From assembly GCF_017312725.1 (NCBI RefSeq), contig NZ_BOPO01000028.1, positions 53,811 to 117,810 on the forward strand: a stretch of 64,000 bases of DNA. Reading direction: 5' to 3'. Position 1 is the first letter of the stretch. Each line of letters opens with the position of its first letter. A program made the position numbers and the translations under genes. The stretch comes from Actinocatenispora comari (lineage in GTDB: Bacteria; Actinomycetota; Actinomycetes; Mycobacteriales; Micromonosporaceae). The notes beneath the pieces were generated by a model. It was not told where the DNA came from, did no database searches, and saw only the letters and a list, made by a program, of their open reading frames with translations. Shown here one piece after another: positions 34,781 to 43,628 of the stretch.

Positions 34781-35683
34781 TCAGTCGGCGACGGTGGCGC
34801 GCAGCCGGGCGAGCAGCTCCTCGGTGAGCGGGGAGTGCCAGCGGCCGATCGGGTAGAGGGCGCCGACCTGGCGGACCGGCTCGGGGTCGAGGCGGCGGGC
34901 GACGACCTCGTCGTCCGGGCCGGCCAGCGCCACGGTGGGCACCAGGGCGACGCCCATCCCGGCGGCGACCACCGACTGCATGAACAGGTAGTCGCTGGCG
35001 TAGCAGGCCACCTGCGGGGTGAAGCCGGCCACCGCGGCGTAGTGGTCGAGCAGCTGCCCGACGTCGGCCCAGCCCTGCACCCAGCGCTCGTCCGCGAGGT
35101 CGGTGAACGCGACGGTGTGCCGGCTCGCGAGGGGATGGTCGGCCGGCAGTACGACGCGGACCGGGTCCCGGCGCAGCCGCACGTACCGCAGCGACTCGCC
35201 GACGCCCCAGTCGTCCGGCGGCCGGGGCGCGCCGAAGTGGTAGACGATGGCGAGGTCCGCCTCGCCGCGCCGCAGCTTCGGCACCGCGTCGAACGGTTCG
35301 TACTCCAGCACGGTGACCTCGGCGTCCGGCCGGTCGGTGGCGAGCGCGCTGACGGCCTGCGGGAGCAGCCGCTGCCCGGCGGAGGCGAACGTGGCGACGG
35401 TGAGCCGGCCGCGGGTGCCTTCGGCGATGTCGGCGATGTGACGCTCCGCTTTTGCCAGCTCGGCGGCGATCACGTCGGCGGTGGCCACCAGGACGCGGCC
35501 CGGCGCGGTCAGGGTGATGCCCGTCGTACGGCGCTCGACCAGCGGCACGCCGACCTGCCGTTCCAGCGCCGCGACCTGCTGTGACACGGCCGACGGTGTG
35601 ATCTTCAACAGGCGCGCGGCGGCGCTCAGGCTGCCCCGGGCGGCGGCCGCCCGCAGCACCATCAGGCGAGGTACGTCGATCAT
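34781..35683 (-). CDS. LysR-family transcriptional regulator
   Basis: 300 residues. The helix-turn-helix is ARGSLSAAARLLKITPSAVSQQVAALERQVGVPLVERR (about residues 15-52). The rest is a substrate-binding-like effector domain. It is divergent from the EamA transporter gene with 71 bases between starts, the usual layout for a LysR regulator and its target. The effector is not known. Confidence 0.9.
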   Translation of the reverse strand: MIDVPRLMVLRAAAARGSLSAAARLLKITPSAVSQQVAALERQVGVPLVERRTTGITLTAPGRVLVATADVIAAELAKAERHIADIAEGTRGRLTVATFASAGQRLLPQAVSALATDRPDAEVTVLEYEPFDAVPKLRRGEADLAIVYHFGAPRPPDDWGVGESLRYVRLRRDPVRVVLPADHPLASRHTVAFTDLADERWVQGWADVGQLLDHYAAVAGFTPQVACYASDYLFMQSVVAAGMGVALVPTVALAGPDDEVVARRLDPEPVRQVGALYPIGRWHSPLTEELLARLRATVAD

Positions 35684-35754
35684 TAGCTCTACTTAACACC
35701 CCTGGGCCAATTCACCACTACTACTGGCAGAGAAATCGACGCACAGTAGTTGCC

Positions 35755-36690
35755 GTGAGTCGACGTTCGCTGTTCCTGCTGCTCGTTCTGTCCGCCACCT
35801 GGGGCGCCTCGTACCTGTTCATCGACCTGTCGTTGCGCGGGCTGTCCGCGCCGGTGGTGGTGTTCGGGCGGCTCGCCATCGGTGCCGCGGTGCTGTGCGT
35901 ACTGGCCCGGGCGAGGAACCGGCGGCCGTTCGCTGCGCTGCGCGGCGACTGGCCGCGGATCGCGCTGTTCGCGCTGTTCGAGATGGTGCTGCCGTACCTG
36001 CTGATCGCGTTCGGGCAGAGCCGGATCGCCACCGGTACGGCGAGCCTGCTGGTGTCCACCCAGATGCTCTGGCTGGTGCTGCTGACCCCGCTGATGGTGC
36101 GCGGCGCCCGGGTGCGGGCCGTGCAGCTGGCCGGCGTCGGGGTGGGCCTGGCCGGGGTGGCGGCGCTGGTGCAGCCGTTCGGTGCCGGTGGCGCCCCGGA
36201 CGCGGTCGGCGCGGTACTGGTGACGCTCGCCGCGGCCAGCTACGCGATCGGCTCGCTGCTGCTCGGGTTGCTGCTGCCGGGCCGGCCCACGCTGCCGGTC
36301 ACCGCGGCCGGCCAGGCGGTCGCCGCGGTACTGGTCGCGCCGGTCGCCGCGGTCGGACTGCCCCGGGCGGTGCCGGCCGCCGGGACGTTCGGGGCGCTCG
36401 CGGTGCTCGGGGTGGCCTGCACCGCCGGCGGGTTCCTGCTGTTCAACGTGCTGATCACCCGCTCCGGTGCGGGCACCGCGAGCCTGGTCGCCTACCTCGC
36501 GCCGGTGTTCTCCCTGGCGTACGGGGCGCTCGCGCTGCACGAGCCGTTCACGGTGTCGGCGGCGGCCGGGCTGGTGCTGATCGTCGCCGGTACGGCGTTG
36601 ACCGTGTCCCGGCGGCGGCGCGCGGTTCAGCCGAACACGGAGCCGGCGCCCGCGGCGGTACGGGTCGGCTCGACCTCCACGACGCGGTAG
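35755..36690 (+). CDS. EamA-family (DMT) transporter
   Basis: 311 residues from a GTG, with about 10 hydrophobic segments forming two EamA repeats (LLLVLSATWGASYLFIDLSLRGL near the start; GALAVLGVACTAGGFLLFNVLI in the second). Family members export metabolites such as amino acids. The last 20 codons overlap the 3' end of the opposite-strand YCII gene by 64 bases. It is likely regulated by the LysR-type protein across the divergent gap. Confidence 0.87.
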   Translation: MSRRSLFLLLVLSATWGASYLFIDLSLRGLSAPVVVFGRLAIGAAVLCVLARARNRRPFAALRGDWPRIALFALFEMVLPYLLIAFGQSRIATGTASLLVSTQMLWLVLLTPLMVRGARVRAVQLAGVGVGLAGVAALVQPFGAGGAPDAVGAVLVTLAAASYAIGSLLLGLLLPGRPTLPVTAAGQAVAAVLVAPVAAVGLPRAVPAAGTFGALAVLGVACTAGGFLLFNVLITRSGAGTASLVAYLAPVFSLAYGALALHEPFTVSAAAGLVLIVAGTALTVSRRRRAVQPNTEPAPAAVRVGSTSTTR

Positions 36691-36914
36691 CGGGCCACGC
36701 CGGCCCGGGCGAACGGGTCCTCGGTGACGATCCGGTCGATCGTGGCCCGGTCGACGTGCCGGGCCAGGATCGCCCCGCCGGTACGCGGCACCTGCCGGCC
36801 GGAGAGCACGAACGTGCCGTCCCCGTAGTACCGGTCGAGGTAGTCGCGGTGCTCGGGCAGCAGCGCGTCGATCTCGCTCAGCGGCTTCAGGTAGTCGAGC
36901 AGCAGGATGTACAC
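36627..36914 (-). CDS. YCII-family protein
   Basis: 95 residues from a GTG giving MYILLLDYLKPLSEIDALLPEHRDYL, the classical YCII start; the longer frame adds unrelated residues. The family motif continues with GTFVLSGRQVPRTGGAILARHVDRATIDRIVTEDPFARAGVARYRVVEVEP, in which His22 and Asp24 match the usual HRDYL pair. Members are small dimeric proteins, some of them dehalogenase-like; function here unknown. Its 3' end overlaps the EamA gene. Confidence 0.87.
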   Translation of the reverse strand: MYILLLDYLKPLSEIDALLPEHRDYLDRYYGDGTFVLSGRQVPRTGGAILARHVDRATIDRIVTEDPFARAGVARYRVVEVEPTRTAAGAGSVFG

Positions 36915-37076
36915 GCAGGCAGTCTGGCATGGCGCCGGGCGCGGCCCGGCGGCGCGTTCGTACCGAAGACGCCTGATGCTCGGCTCGGCGCCGCATGGTG
37001 TTTCCAATCAAATCAGCTGCGTGAAACATCGGGGACTGCGCATCGGGGCTGCGCGTTTCGCTGCTACCCTGCCGGC

Positions 37077-39050
37077 ATGTGCGGCATCGTGGGGTACGTG
37101 GGAGCCCGGTCGGCGTGCACCGTCGTCGTGGACGGACTCCGCCGGCTGGAATACCGGGGGTACGACTCGGCCGGCGTCGCCGTCGTCGCCGACGACGAGG
37201 TCCGGGTGGTGAAGCGGGCCGGGAAGCTGACCAACCTGGCCAAGGCGCTGGCCGAGCTGCCGCCGGCCGACCGGCTGCGCGCCGCGGCCAGCGGCATCGG
37301 GCACACCCGGTGGGCCACGCACGGCGCGCCGACCGACCGCAACGCGCACCCGCACGCCTCCGCGGACGGCCGGGTCGCGGTGATCCACAACGGGATCATC
37401 GAGAACTTCGCCCGGCTCCGCGACGAGCTGGAGGCGGCGGGCGTCGAGCTCGCCAGCGACACCGACAGCGAGGTCGTCGCCCACCTGCTCGCGGCCGAAC
37501 TGGCCCGCACCGCGGTACCCGTCGGCGTCGGCGCCGGGACCTCCGGCAGCGACGGTGGCCCCGGCGGCGATGCCGGCATTTCCGGTGGTGCCGGGGCGGC
37601 GACGGTCGGCGACGGGGCCTCCGGCGCCGGGCTGGTGGCGGCGATGCGGGCCGTGTGCGCCCGGCTGACCGGCGCGTTCACCCTGCTCGCGGTGTCGGCG
37701 GACGAGCCCGGGCTGGTCGTCGGTGCGCGCCGCAACTCACCGCTGGTCGTCGGCGTCGGGGCCGGCGAGTACTTCCTCGCCTCGGATGTGGCGGCGTTCA
37801 TCGAGCACACCCGGGACGCGGTCGAGCTCGGCCAGGACCAGGTCGTCGCGATCACCGCGGACGGGTACCAGGTGACCGACTTCGCCGGCGCGCCGGCACC
37901 GACCCAGCGGTACCACGTGGACTGGGACGCGAGCGCCGCCGAGAAGGGCGGCTACGACTACTTCATGCTCAAGGAGATCGCCGAGCAGCCGAAGGCGGTC
38001 GCCGACACGCTGCGCGGCCGGCTCACCGAGGCCGGCGAGATCACGCTGGACGAGGTACGGCTGTCCGACCAGGACCTGCGCGACGTCGACAAGATCTTCA
38101 TCGTCGCCTGCGGCACCGCGTACCACGCCGGGCTGGTGGCGAAGTACGCGATCGAGCACTGGACCCGGATCCCGTGCGAGGTGGAGCTGGCCAGCGAGTT
38201 CCGCTACCGCGACCCGGTGCTGGACCGCTCGACGCTGGTGGTGGCGATCTCGCAGTCCGGCGAGACGATGGACACGATCATGGCGCTGCGGCACGCGAAG
38301 GTGCAGAAGGCGCGGGTGCTCGCCATCTCGAACACGAACGGTTCGACGATCCCGCGCGAGTCCGACGCGGTGCTCTACACGCACGCCGGGCCGGAGGTGG
38401 CGGTCGCCTCGACGAAGGCGTTCCTGACCCAGCTGGTCGCGTGCTACCTGGTCGGTCTGCACCTCGCGCAGGTGCGCGGGATCAAGTACGCCGACGAGGT
38501 CGGTGCGGTGGTCGCGCAGCTGCAGGCGATGCCGTCGAAGGTGGACGAGGTGCTGGCCACCATGGAGCCGGTACGGGAACTGGGGCGGTCACTGGGATCC
38601 GCGCGCTCGGTGCTGTTCATCGGCCGGCACGTCGGCTACCCGGTGGCGCTGGAGGGTGCGCTCAAGCTCAAGGAGCTGGCGTACATGCACGCCGAGGGGT
38701 TCGCCGCCGGGGAGCTCAAGCACGGTCCGATCGCCCTGATCGACGACGGAACCCCGGTGATCTGCGTGCTGCCGTCGCCGCGCGGCCGGGCGGTGCTGCA
38801 CGACAAGATGATCTCCAACATCCAGGAGGTACGGGCCCGCGGCGCCCGGGTCGTCGCGATCGCCGAGGAGGGCGACACCGCGGTCGCGCCGCACGCCGAC
38901 CACGTGGTGTACGTGCCGCGCACCCCGACGCTGCTCGCCCCGCTGGTGACGACGGTGCCGCTGCAGGTGCTCGCCGCCGAGATCGCCGCCACCCGCGGCC
39001 ACGACGTCGACCAGCCCCGCAACCTCGCCAAGTCCGTCACCGTCGAGTGA
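37077..39050 (+). CDS. glmS: Glutamine-fructose-6-phosphate aminotransferase (isomerizing)
   Basis: Makes glucosamine-6-phosphate from fructose-6-phosphate and glutamine, the first step toward UDP-GlcNAc. The product is 657 residues, about 40 more than usual. It begins MCGIVGYVG, so Cys2 becomes the N-terminal catalytic nucleophile. The amidotransferase domain has GHTRWATHGAPTDRNAHPH. The extra length is a Gly/Ala/Ser insert of about 37 residues (GVGAGTSGSDGGPGGDAG and on) near residues 148-185. Two SIS domains follow (VACGTAYHAG, AISQSGETMDT, VASTKAFLTQLV), with the end QPRNLAKSVTVE. The 162-base gap before it shows no glmS ribozyme. Confidence 0.96.
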   Translation: MCGIVGYVGARSACTVVVDGLRRLEYRGYDSAGVAVVADDEVRVVKRAGKLTNLAKALAELPPADRLRAAASGIGHTRWATHGAPTDRNAHPHASADGRVAVIHNGIIENFARLRDELEAAGVELASDTDSEVVAHLLAAELARTAVPVGVGAGTSGSDGGPGGDAGISGGAGAATVGDGASGAGLVAAMRAVCARLTGAFTLLAVSADEPGLVVGARRNSPLVVGVGAGEYFLASDVAAFIEHTRDAVELGQDQVVAITADGYQVTDFAGAPAPTQRYHVDWDASAAEKGGYDYFMLKEIAEQPKAVADTLRGRLTEAGEITLDEVRLSDQDLRDVDKIFIVACGTAYHAGLVAKYAIEHWTRIPCEVELASEFRYRDPVLDRSTLVVAISQSGETMDTIMALRHAKVQKARVLAISNTNGSTIPRESDAVLYTHAGPEVAVASTKAFLTQLVACYLVGLHLAQVRGIKYADEVGAVVAQLQAMPSKVDEVLATMEPVRELGRSLGSARSVLFIGRHVGYPVALEGALKLKELAYMHAEGFAAGELKHGPIALIDDGTPVICVLPSPRGRAVLHDKMISNIQEVRARGARVVAIAEEGDTAVAPHADHVVYVPRTPTLLAPLVTTVPLQVLAAEIAATRGHDVDQPRNLAKSVTVE

Positions 39051-39081
39051 CCCGTGCGCCGTCCGCGCACGGCGGGGGAGG

Positions 39082-40113
39082 TCACAGGGTGACGTCGAGG
39101 GCGCCGCGGGCGGCGAGCACCCGCAGGAAGTCGGCCGGGTCGAAGATCTCGCCGGCCGACGCGACGCCGACGGCCCTCGTCTCGCCGGCGAGGACCCGGC
39201 GTACCGCCTCCACCACCAGCGGCGCGGTGACGGCGTAGATGTCCCGCCCGCGGGCCACCGCCCGCCGCTCGGTCCCCTTGTCGCGCACCAGGACCTCGAC
39301 CACGAACGTCTCCGCGAGCCGGCCCTGCCCGCCGGCCGCCGGCGTGGAGGTGTCCGGCGCGGCGAGGTCGCGCGCCGCCTCGGTGGTCATGTACGTGCAC
39401 ACCTCGCCGACGTCCAGGTGGCTCGGCAGCGTGACCACGTCGGCCATGGTGAACTCCGCGAGCACCGTGCGCGGCCCGATCGGGGCGGGGAAGTCCCAGG
39501 TCAGCGTCGTCGGCTCGGCATCGTGGTACTGCAGCCGACCGTCCTGGTAGCGCACTCGCCGGCCGTCGCGCCGCTGGCTCGACACCACCCCCGCGGCGCG
39601 CGTCCCGGCGGTCGGCTGCCAGCTGCTCAGCCCGTACCCGACGTGCACCTCGTCGGCGCGGGTCTCGCCGGCCAGTACGGCACTGACGAGCAGGTCGCCG
39701 AGCCCGCCGTAGAAGGCCATCGCCGGGACGACGGTCGCGCCGGCGGCCCGAGCCCGGTCGCCGAAGTGCGCGAAGGTGTCCAGGTTCGCCTCGATCTCGG
39801 CGGCGACGTCCAGGTACGGGATGCCCGCCCGCAGCGCGGCCTCGATCACCGGCCCCGCGGTCACGGCGAACGGCCCGGCGCAGTTGATCACCGCGGCGAC
39901 GCCGGCCAGCGCCCGGTCGAGCGCGGCCGGGTCGTCCACCGCCGCCGGCCGCACCGCGGTACCCGGGTGGGCCGCCGCGAGCGCCCGCAGCCGGTCCTCG
40001 TCGCGGCCGGACAGCACCGGCGTGAACCCGCGGTCCCGCAGCTCGGCGACCACGAAGCGGCCGGTGTGCCCGTACGCCCCGTACACCGCGACCTGGTGGT
40101 TGTTCGTGCTCAT
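39082..40113 (-). CDS. Saccharopine dehydrogenase-like NAD(P)-binding protein
   Basis: 343 residues. The N-terminal Rossmann motif is VYGAYGHTGRFVVAELRDRG (about residues 9-28), followed by INCAGPFAVTAGPVIEAALRAGIPYLDVAAE, which matches saccharopine dehydrogenase-like and trans-acting enoyl reductase families. Substrate not known. It faces the GlxA-type regulator gene across a gap with three direct repeats, so it may be that regulator's target. A second gene of the same fold, with the same kind of regulator arrangement, lies at 41354-42454. Confidence 0.85.
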   Translation of the reverse strand: MSTNNHQVAVYGAYGHTGRFVVAELRDRGFTPVLSGRDEDRLRALAAAHPGTAVRPAAVDDPAALDRALAGVAAVINCAGPFAVTAGPVIEAALRAGIPYLDVAAEIEANLDTFAHFGDRARAAGATVVPAMAFYGGLGDLLVSAVLAGETRADEVHVGYGLSSWQPTAGTRAAGVVSSQRRDGRRVRYQDGRLQYHDAEPTTLTWDFPAPIGPRTVLAEFTMADVVTLPSHLDVGEVCTYMTTEAARDLAAPDTSTPAAGGQGRLAETFVVEVLVRDKGTERRAVARGRDIYAVTAPLVVEAVRRVLAGETRAVGVASAGEIFDPADFLRVLAARGALDVTL

Positions 40114-40134
40114 CGGTCCTCCACCGTCCTGTCA

Positions 40135-40207
40135 TGCTCGACGGCTGTGCCGTCGGGGCCGTGCTCGACGGCTGTGCCGTCCGGTCGTGCTCGACGGCTG
40201 TGCCGTC
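40135..40207. repeat. Three direct repeats in a divergent promoter region
   Basis: The 20-base unit TGCTCGACGGCTGTGCCGTC occurs three times without change at 40135, 40162 and 40188 (spacing 27 and 26). The unit contains the imperfect dyad GACGGC/GCCGTC. It lies 70-140 bases ahead of the AraC-type regulator and 22 bases ahead of the divergent enzyme gene. Regular spacing of 2.5 helical turns fits an operator array, but simple repeat expansion is also possible. Confidence 0.75.
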
Positions 40208-40278
40208 GGGGATCAGCCTGGCAGCGGGGGGCCGTGCGCACGAGTGGCAGGAACGCCAACTCGCGTACAGTTTCGGAC

Positions 40279-41262
40279 ATGCGTACCGTCGCGTTCGCCG
40301 TCACCGACGGCATGCTGAGCCTGGAGCTGTCGATGGCGCACGAGGTCTTCGGCGGCGGGCCGTCCGTCGAGCGGTACGAGGTGGCCCTGTGCGGTCCGCG
40401 CCCGGTCACGGTCGGCCGGTTCCGGTTGGTGCCCGACGACGGGCTCGACCGGCTGCGGCGCGCCGACACGGTGATCGTGCCGGGCTGGGCCGACGTCGAC
40501 GCGGACCCGCCGGCCGACCTCGTCGCCGCGGTACGGGCGGCCCACGAGGCCGGCGCCCGCGTCGCGTCGCTGTGTACCGGTGCGTTCGTGCTGGCCGCCG
40601 CCGGCCTGCTGGACGGCCGCCGGGCCACCACGCACTGGGCGCACACCGACGCGCTGGCCGCCCGGTACCCGCGGGTGACCGTCGACCCGGACGTGCTCTA
40701 CGTCGACAACGGCAGCGTGCTCACCTCCGCCGGCAAGGCCGCCGCGATGGACCTCTGCCTGCACCTGGTACGCCTCGACCACGGCTCGGCGGTCGCGAAC
40801 ACCGTCGCCCGGCGGCTGGTCGTACCGCCGCACCGGGACGGCGGGCAGGCGCAGTTCGTCACCGCGCCGGTACCGGTGCGCGACGGCCGGCCGCTGGCGG
40901 AGCTGTTCGACTGGGCGCTGGACCGGCTGGCGCAACCGCTGACCGTGCCGGACCTGGCCCGGCAGGCGACCATGAGCACCCGGAACCTGGTCCGGCACTT
41001 CCGCGCGGCGACCGGTACCACGCCGCTGCGGTGGCTGCTGTCCCAGCGCATCCGGCGCGCCCAGGAGCTGCTGGAACGCACCGACGACGGCATCGACGCG
41101 ATCGCCGCGGCCACCGGGCTGGGCAGCGCGGCGACGCTGCGCCGACACTTCCACCGCACCGTCGGGGTACCTCCCGACACCTACCGCCGCACCTTCCGCA
41201 CCACGGCCGCATCCGAGCCGACCCGAGCCGGCACCGGACCCGCGCGCCGATCGAGGAGCTGA
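40279..41262 (+). CDS. GlxA-type regulator (DJ-1/PfpI domain plus AraC domain)
   Basis: 327 residues. The N-terminal 185 residues form a DJ-1/PfpI-like domain with the nucleophile elbow VASLCTGAFVLAAAGLL (Cys near residue 99), here probably a ligand sensor. The C-terminal part is an AraC double helix-turn-helix: TVPDLARQATMSTRNLVRHFRAATGTTPLRWLLSQRIRRAQELL and GIDAIAAATGLGSAATLRRHFHRTVGVPPDTYRRTF. ATG chosen for MRTVAFAVTDGMLSLEL. It is divergent from the enzyme gene 39082-40113 and likely controls it. Confidence 0.9.
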   Translation: MRTVAFAVTDGMLSLELSMAHEVFGGGPSVERYEVALCGPRPVTVGRFRLVPDDGLDRLRRADTVIVPGWADVDADPPADLVAAVRAAHEAGARVASLCTGAFVLAAAGLLDGRRATTHWAHTDALAARYPRVTVDPDVLYVDNGSVLTSAGKAAAMDLCLHLVRLDHGSAVANTVARRLVVPPHRDGGQAQFVTAPVPVRDGRPLAELFDWALDRLAQPLTVPDLARQATMSTRNLVRHFRAATGTTPLRWLLSQRIRRAQELLERTDDGIDAIAAATGLGSAATLRRHFHRTVGVPPDTYRRTFRTTAASEPTRAGTGPARRSRS

Positions 41263-41353
41263 CCGCCGCCCCGGATCCGTACCGGTGCGCGGCGCCGGCC
41301 GAGGATGCGACTGCCGATCAGGGACCGGTTCGGGTGCGACGTGCCGCGACTCG

Positions 41354-42454
41354 TCAGCTGGTGGGCGACGCGTCCCGGGCCGGATCGGCGACGGCCCCGT
41401 CGGCTCCGAGCAGGAACTCGCCGCCCGCGGCGATCGCCAGCTCGGGGCCGAACAGCGCGCCCGGGGTGTACGCGCCGGGGCGGCCCTCGCCGGCCGCGAG
41501 CCGCGCGGCGACGGTCGCGGTGATCGCGGCGGTGAACGCCATCGCCTCGCCGGCGCGCAACCAGACCTCGCGGCTACTGCCGTCCGGCCACCAGGCCCGG
41601 GCGCGTGCCCAGGTGTACCGGCGGGCCGGCGGCCGACCGGAACCGCGGGCCCGGGCGAGGGCACCGCGTGCGGCGCGCGCGATCACCGGCCGGGACAGCA
41701 GCGCCGCCACCATCGGCAGGATCGCGCGGGACGCCGTACCGGACGGCACCATGCTGGAGGCGGAGACGACCTCCGGCGCCCCGCTGGCCCGGTGCGCGGC
41801 GACCAACTCGCCGCTCGGCATTCCGGTGGTACCGACGGTGCTCCCGTCCGGCAGCAGCAGCCGCGCCGGGTCGCTGCCGAGCCGGGTGCGCACCAGCCGG
41901 CCCTTCTCGTACCGGCGGCCGCCGGCGGTGAAGCCGTCCACGATGGTCGCCGCGAGCGTCGGGCCGATCGGCCCGGGGTCGCTGTGCACCATCGGTACGG
42001 CGTCGACCCGTACCCGGGCCGGGGTCGGGCGGTCGGCGCACAGCCGGCGCAGCGCACTCTCGGTGCCGACCACGCCGAAGCCGCCGCCAGTCACCAGGCA
42101 GCGTCCGGCGGCGACCGCGGCGTCGTGGCGATCCAGCAGCGCGGTGACCGCGGGCAGGTCGTTCGCCAGATCGACGTAGTGGGTGCCGGCCGCCACGACC
42201 GTCGGCGCGGTCCGGGTGAACGGGCCGATCGTGTTGACGACCACCGCCGGCGCCGCGTCCCGCGCCAGCGCCGCGGCCTCGTCGACCGAGCCGGCCGGTA
42301 CCACCTGGGCCGTGCCGGGGAGCGTCTCGGCCAGCGCCCGCAGCCGGGCCGGGTCGCGGCCGACCAGTACCGGGGTCGCGCCGTCGGCGGCCAGGCGGTC
42401 GGCGACGGCACGGCCGGTGCGGCCGGTGGCGCCGAGGATCCAGATCTCGTTCAT
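41354..42454 (-). CDS. Saccharopine dehydrogenase-like protein, second type
   Basis: 366 residues from the ATG giving MNEIWILGATGRTGRAVADRLAADG, an NAD(P)-binding Rossmann start. The middle has VVNTIGPFTRTAPTVVAAGTHYVDLAND and GGGFGVVGTESALRRL, the fold of saccharopine dehydrogenase-related oxidoreductases. Overall organisation resembles the protein at 39082-40113, but the sequences differ widely outside the fold motifs. It faces the LysR gene at 42627 across 172 bases. The substrate is unknown. Confidence 0.83.
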   Translation of the reverse strand: MNEIWILGATGRTGRAVADRLAADGATPVLVGRDPARLRALAETLPGTAQVVPAGSVDEAAALARDAAPAVVVNTIGPFTRTAPTVVAAGTHYVDLANDLPAVTALLDRHDAAVAAGRCLVTGGGFGVVGTESALRRLCADRPTPARVRVDAVPMVHSDPGPIGPTLAATIVDGFTAGGRRYEKGRLVRTRLGSDPARLLLPDGSTVGTTGMPSGELVAAHRASGAPEVVSASSMVPSGTASRAILPMVAALLSRPVIARAARGALARARGSGRPPARRYTWARARAWWPDGSSREVWLRAGEAMAFTAAITATVAARLAAGEGRPGAYTPGALFGPELAIAAGGEFLLGADGAVADPARDASPTS

Positions 42455-42626
42455 GGTGTCGGTCCCGTCCGGCCGGCGGGTCGCCGGCCTGCCCCTCCAG
42501 CGTGCGGACGCCGACCGCGGGCCGTCCAATGAAAGATCCGCACGGCGCGTCTCGATCCGTGCATCACCGCAGGTCAGAGCAGGTAGATCGGGGCGGGTGC
42601 GGTCCGGGCGGCGTTACGCTGGCGGC

Positions 42627-43520
42627 ATGACGACCTCGGTACCGGCGGATCTTGACCTGCGGCTCGTCCGGTGCTTCGTGACGGTCGCGACGCACCGCCA
42701 CTTCGGCCGTGCGGCGGCCGAGCTGCACCTGACCCAGTCGTCGCTGAGCCGGCAGATCCGCCGGCTGGAGCAGGACGTCGGGGCGCTGCTGCTGGCGCGT
42801 TCGCCGCGCGGCACCGAGCTGACCGAGGCCGGTGCGGTGTTCCTGCCGGCGGCCCGGTCGATGCTCGCCGCGTCGGCCAGGGCGGTGGCGCGGGCCCGGG
42901 CCGCCGCCGATCCGCGCCGCGTCACGATCGGCTTCACCGCGAACATCATCGTCACCCCGGCGGTCCGGGAGCTGCGCCGGCGGCACCCGGACGCCGAGGT
43001 CCGGACGCAGCACCTGAACTGGCACGTGGCGCAGGCGCTGCACGACCACCGGGTCGATGCCGCGGTCACCCGCCTGCCGCTGAACCCGGACGGGCTGCAC
43101 GTGACGATCCTGTACGACGAGCCGCGGGCGCTGCTGCTACCGGTCGATCACCGGCTGGCCGGGCGCGAGTCGGTCACCCTGGCCGACATCGCCGACGAGC
43201 CGGTGGTCCGCGGGGCGGACCCGGAGTGGGACTCCTTCTGGCGCATCGACCCGCGGCCGGACGGCAGCCCGGCACCGGACGGCCCGTTCATCGACTCGGT
43301 CGAGGACAAGATCGAGCTGGTCGCCTCCGGCCAGGCGGTGGCCATCGTGCCGGCTCCGAACGGGATCGGGACGCTCCGGAACGACGTGACGCTCGTGCTG
43401 CTGGCCGGCGTCGAGCCGAGCCACGTGGTACTCGCGACCCGCGCCGGCGACCGCAATCGGCTGGTGGCCGACTTCGCCGCCTGCGCGCGGACCCTTCCGG
43501 CGACCCGCGGCATTCGCTGA
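42627..43520 (+). CDS. LysR-family transcriptional regulator
   Basis: 297 residues. The helix-turn-helix is HFGRAAAELHLTQSSLSRQIRRLEQDVGALLLARS (about residues 25-60), then a Pro/Arg-rich linker and a substrate-binding-like domain (RVTIGFTANIIVTPAVRELRRRHPDAEVR). ATG with GGCGGC upstream. It is divergent from the enzyme gene at 41354-42454, the probable target. Confidence 0.9.
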   Translation: MTTSVPADLDLRLVRCFVTVATHRHFGRAAAELHLTQSSLSRQIRRLEQDVGALLLARSPRGTELTEAGAVFLPAARSMLAASARAVARARAAADPRRVTIGFTANIIVTPAVRELRRRHPDAEVRTQHLNWHVAQALHDHRVDAAVTRLPLNPDGLHVTILYDEPRALLLPVDHRLAGRESVTLADIADEPVVRGADPEWDSFWRIDPRPDGSPAPDGPFIDSVEDKIELVASGQAVAIVPAPNGIGTLRNDVTLVLLAGVEPSHVVLATRAGDRNRLVADFAACARTLPATRGIR

Positions 43521-43628
43521 CCGGAGCCGCTGGACAGCTCGGGAACCGCCGCCCGCGGGTGTGCCCGGGCGAGCGACTCGACCGCCCGGGCACACCCGCG
43601 AGCTGCTGTCCACAATGGACGGTTCTGG

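Noticed and set aside
36915..37076. glmS ribozyme upstream of glmS
   Set aside because: The gap is 162 bases with no matching conserved core, and this ribozyme is not expected in this phylum.
35895..37076. Continuous 1051-residue frame reaching from inside EamA into glmS
   Set aside because: It is an out-of-frame shadow upstream of the GlmS start at 37077; GC-rich DNA keeps such frames open.
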